Shown in pieces: positions 7,587 to 8,355 of a DNA stretch of 8,355 bases. A program made the translations under genes and the position numbers. The first letter of the stretch is position 1. Every line of letters begins with the position of its first letter. Source of the stretch: an uncultured Rhizobiaceae group bacterium (GTDB lineage: Bacteria > Pseudomonadota > Alphaproteobacteria > Rhizobiales > Rhizobiaceae); NCBI GenBank assembly GCA_937923355.1, contig CALAIO010000337.1:1-8355 (forward strand), given 5' to 3'. Under the pieces are notes generated by a model. It saw nothing but the letters and a program-made list of their open reading frames with translations, was not told the origin of the DNA and did no database searches.

Positions 7587-7616
7587 GGAATATCCAATTA
7601 ATTAGAGCTTCATACA

Positions 7617-7651
7617 TACAAACAAATAAGGGCCACGCAAACCGCAGCCCT
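7617..7651 (-). terminator. terminator-like hairpin downstream of ilvC
   Basis: On the minus strand, 26 bases past the ilvC stop, AGGGCTGCG (7651-7643) pairs with CGTGGCCCT (7637-7629). The stem has nine pairs, two of them G-U, around a five-base loop. A T-rich tail, TATTTGTTTG, follows. This is a reasonable intrinsic terminator, although the T-run is interrupted. Some read-through into the downstream EEP-family gene is possible. Confidence 0.65.
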
Positions 7652-7677
7652 CAACATTTTATAAAAAGAGACTTGGA

Positions 7678-8355
<678 letters not shown>

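Noticed and set aside
7137..7601. Plus-strand open frame of 154 codons
   Set aside because: It is wholly antisense to the EEP-family gene, whose catalytic motifs are intact. Its composition (many His, Ile, Arg) is typical of an antisense shadow.

Overview
The window looks like ordinary chromosomal DNA from an alphaproteobacterium, most likely of the Rhizobiales (Hyphomicrobiales). This is inferred from three things: the rhizobial style of the IlvC C-terminal half (a Cys in the metal-binding motif and an ending in VDKEKN), a RopB/Omp25-like small outer-membrane barrel, and a large MscS-type channel followed directly by a small SAM methyltransferase. Base composition is moderate to AT-rich, and the intergenic regions are very AT-rich. 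I see no tRNA, rRNA, CRISPR array, insertion sequence or phage gene.

Layout. Positions 1-244 hold a possible C-terminal tail of a plus-strand gene (weak), then AT-rich spacer and a 14-bp inverted repeat. Next comes a minus-strand pair: a CPA1 Na+/H+ antiporter (1154-2413), and 21 bp downstream of it a PhzF-family epimerase/isomerase (245-1132). Diverging from the antiporter across 129 bp is a plus-strand pair: a 786-residue MscS-family mechanosensitive channel with a signal peptide (2543-4903), and one base later a class I SAM-dependent methyltransferase (4905-5501). A monocistronic outer-membrane barrel gene (5674-6417) follows and ends in a strong intrinsic terminator. Convergent to it on the minus strand are an endonuclease/exonuclease/phosphatase-family protein (6474-7586) and, upstream of that, the 3' two thirds of ilvC (7678-8355). 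IlvC has its own terminator-like hairpin and runs off the right edge.

How the genes relate. The antiporter and the channel share a short divergent control region. Both move ions or solutes across the inner membrane, so a common role in osmotic, salt or pH stress is a reasonable inference. The barrel protein fits an envelope theme. IlvC (branched-chain amino acid synthesis), the PhzF-like enzyme and the EEP-family protein appear to be unrelated housekeeping or accessory functions.

I found no convincing previously undescribed system. The points most worth a second look are the channel-methyltransferase coupling, the divergent ion-handling region, a possible RNA fold over the ribosome binding site of the barrel gene, and the asymmetric inverted repeat at 195-238.
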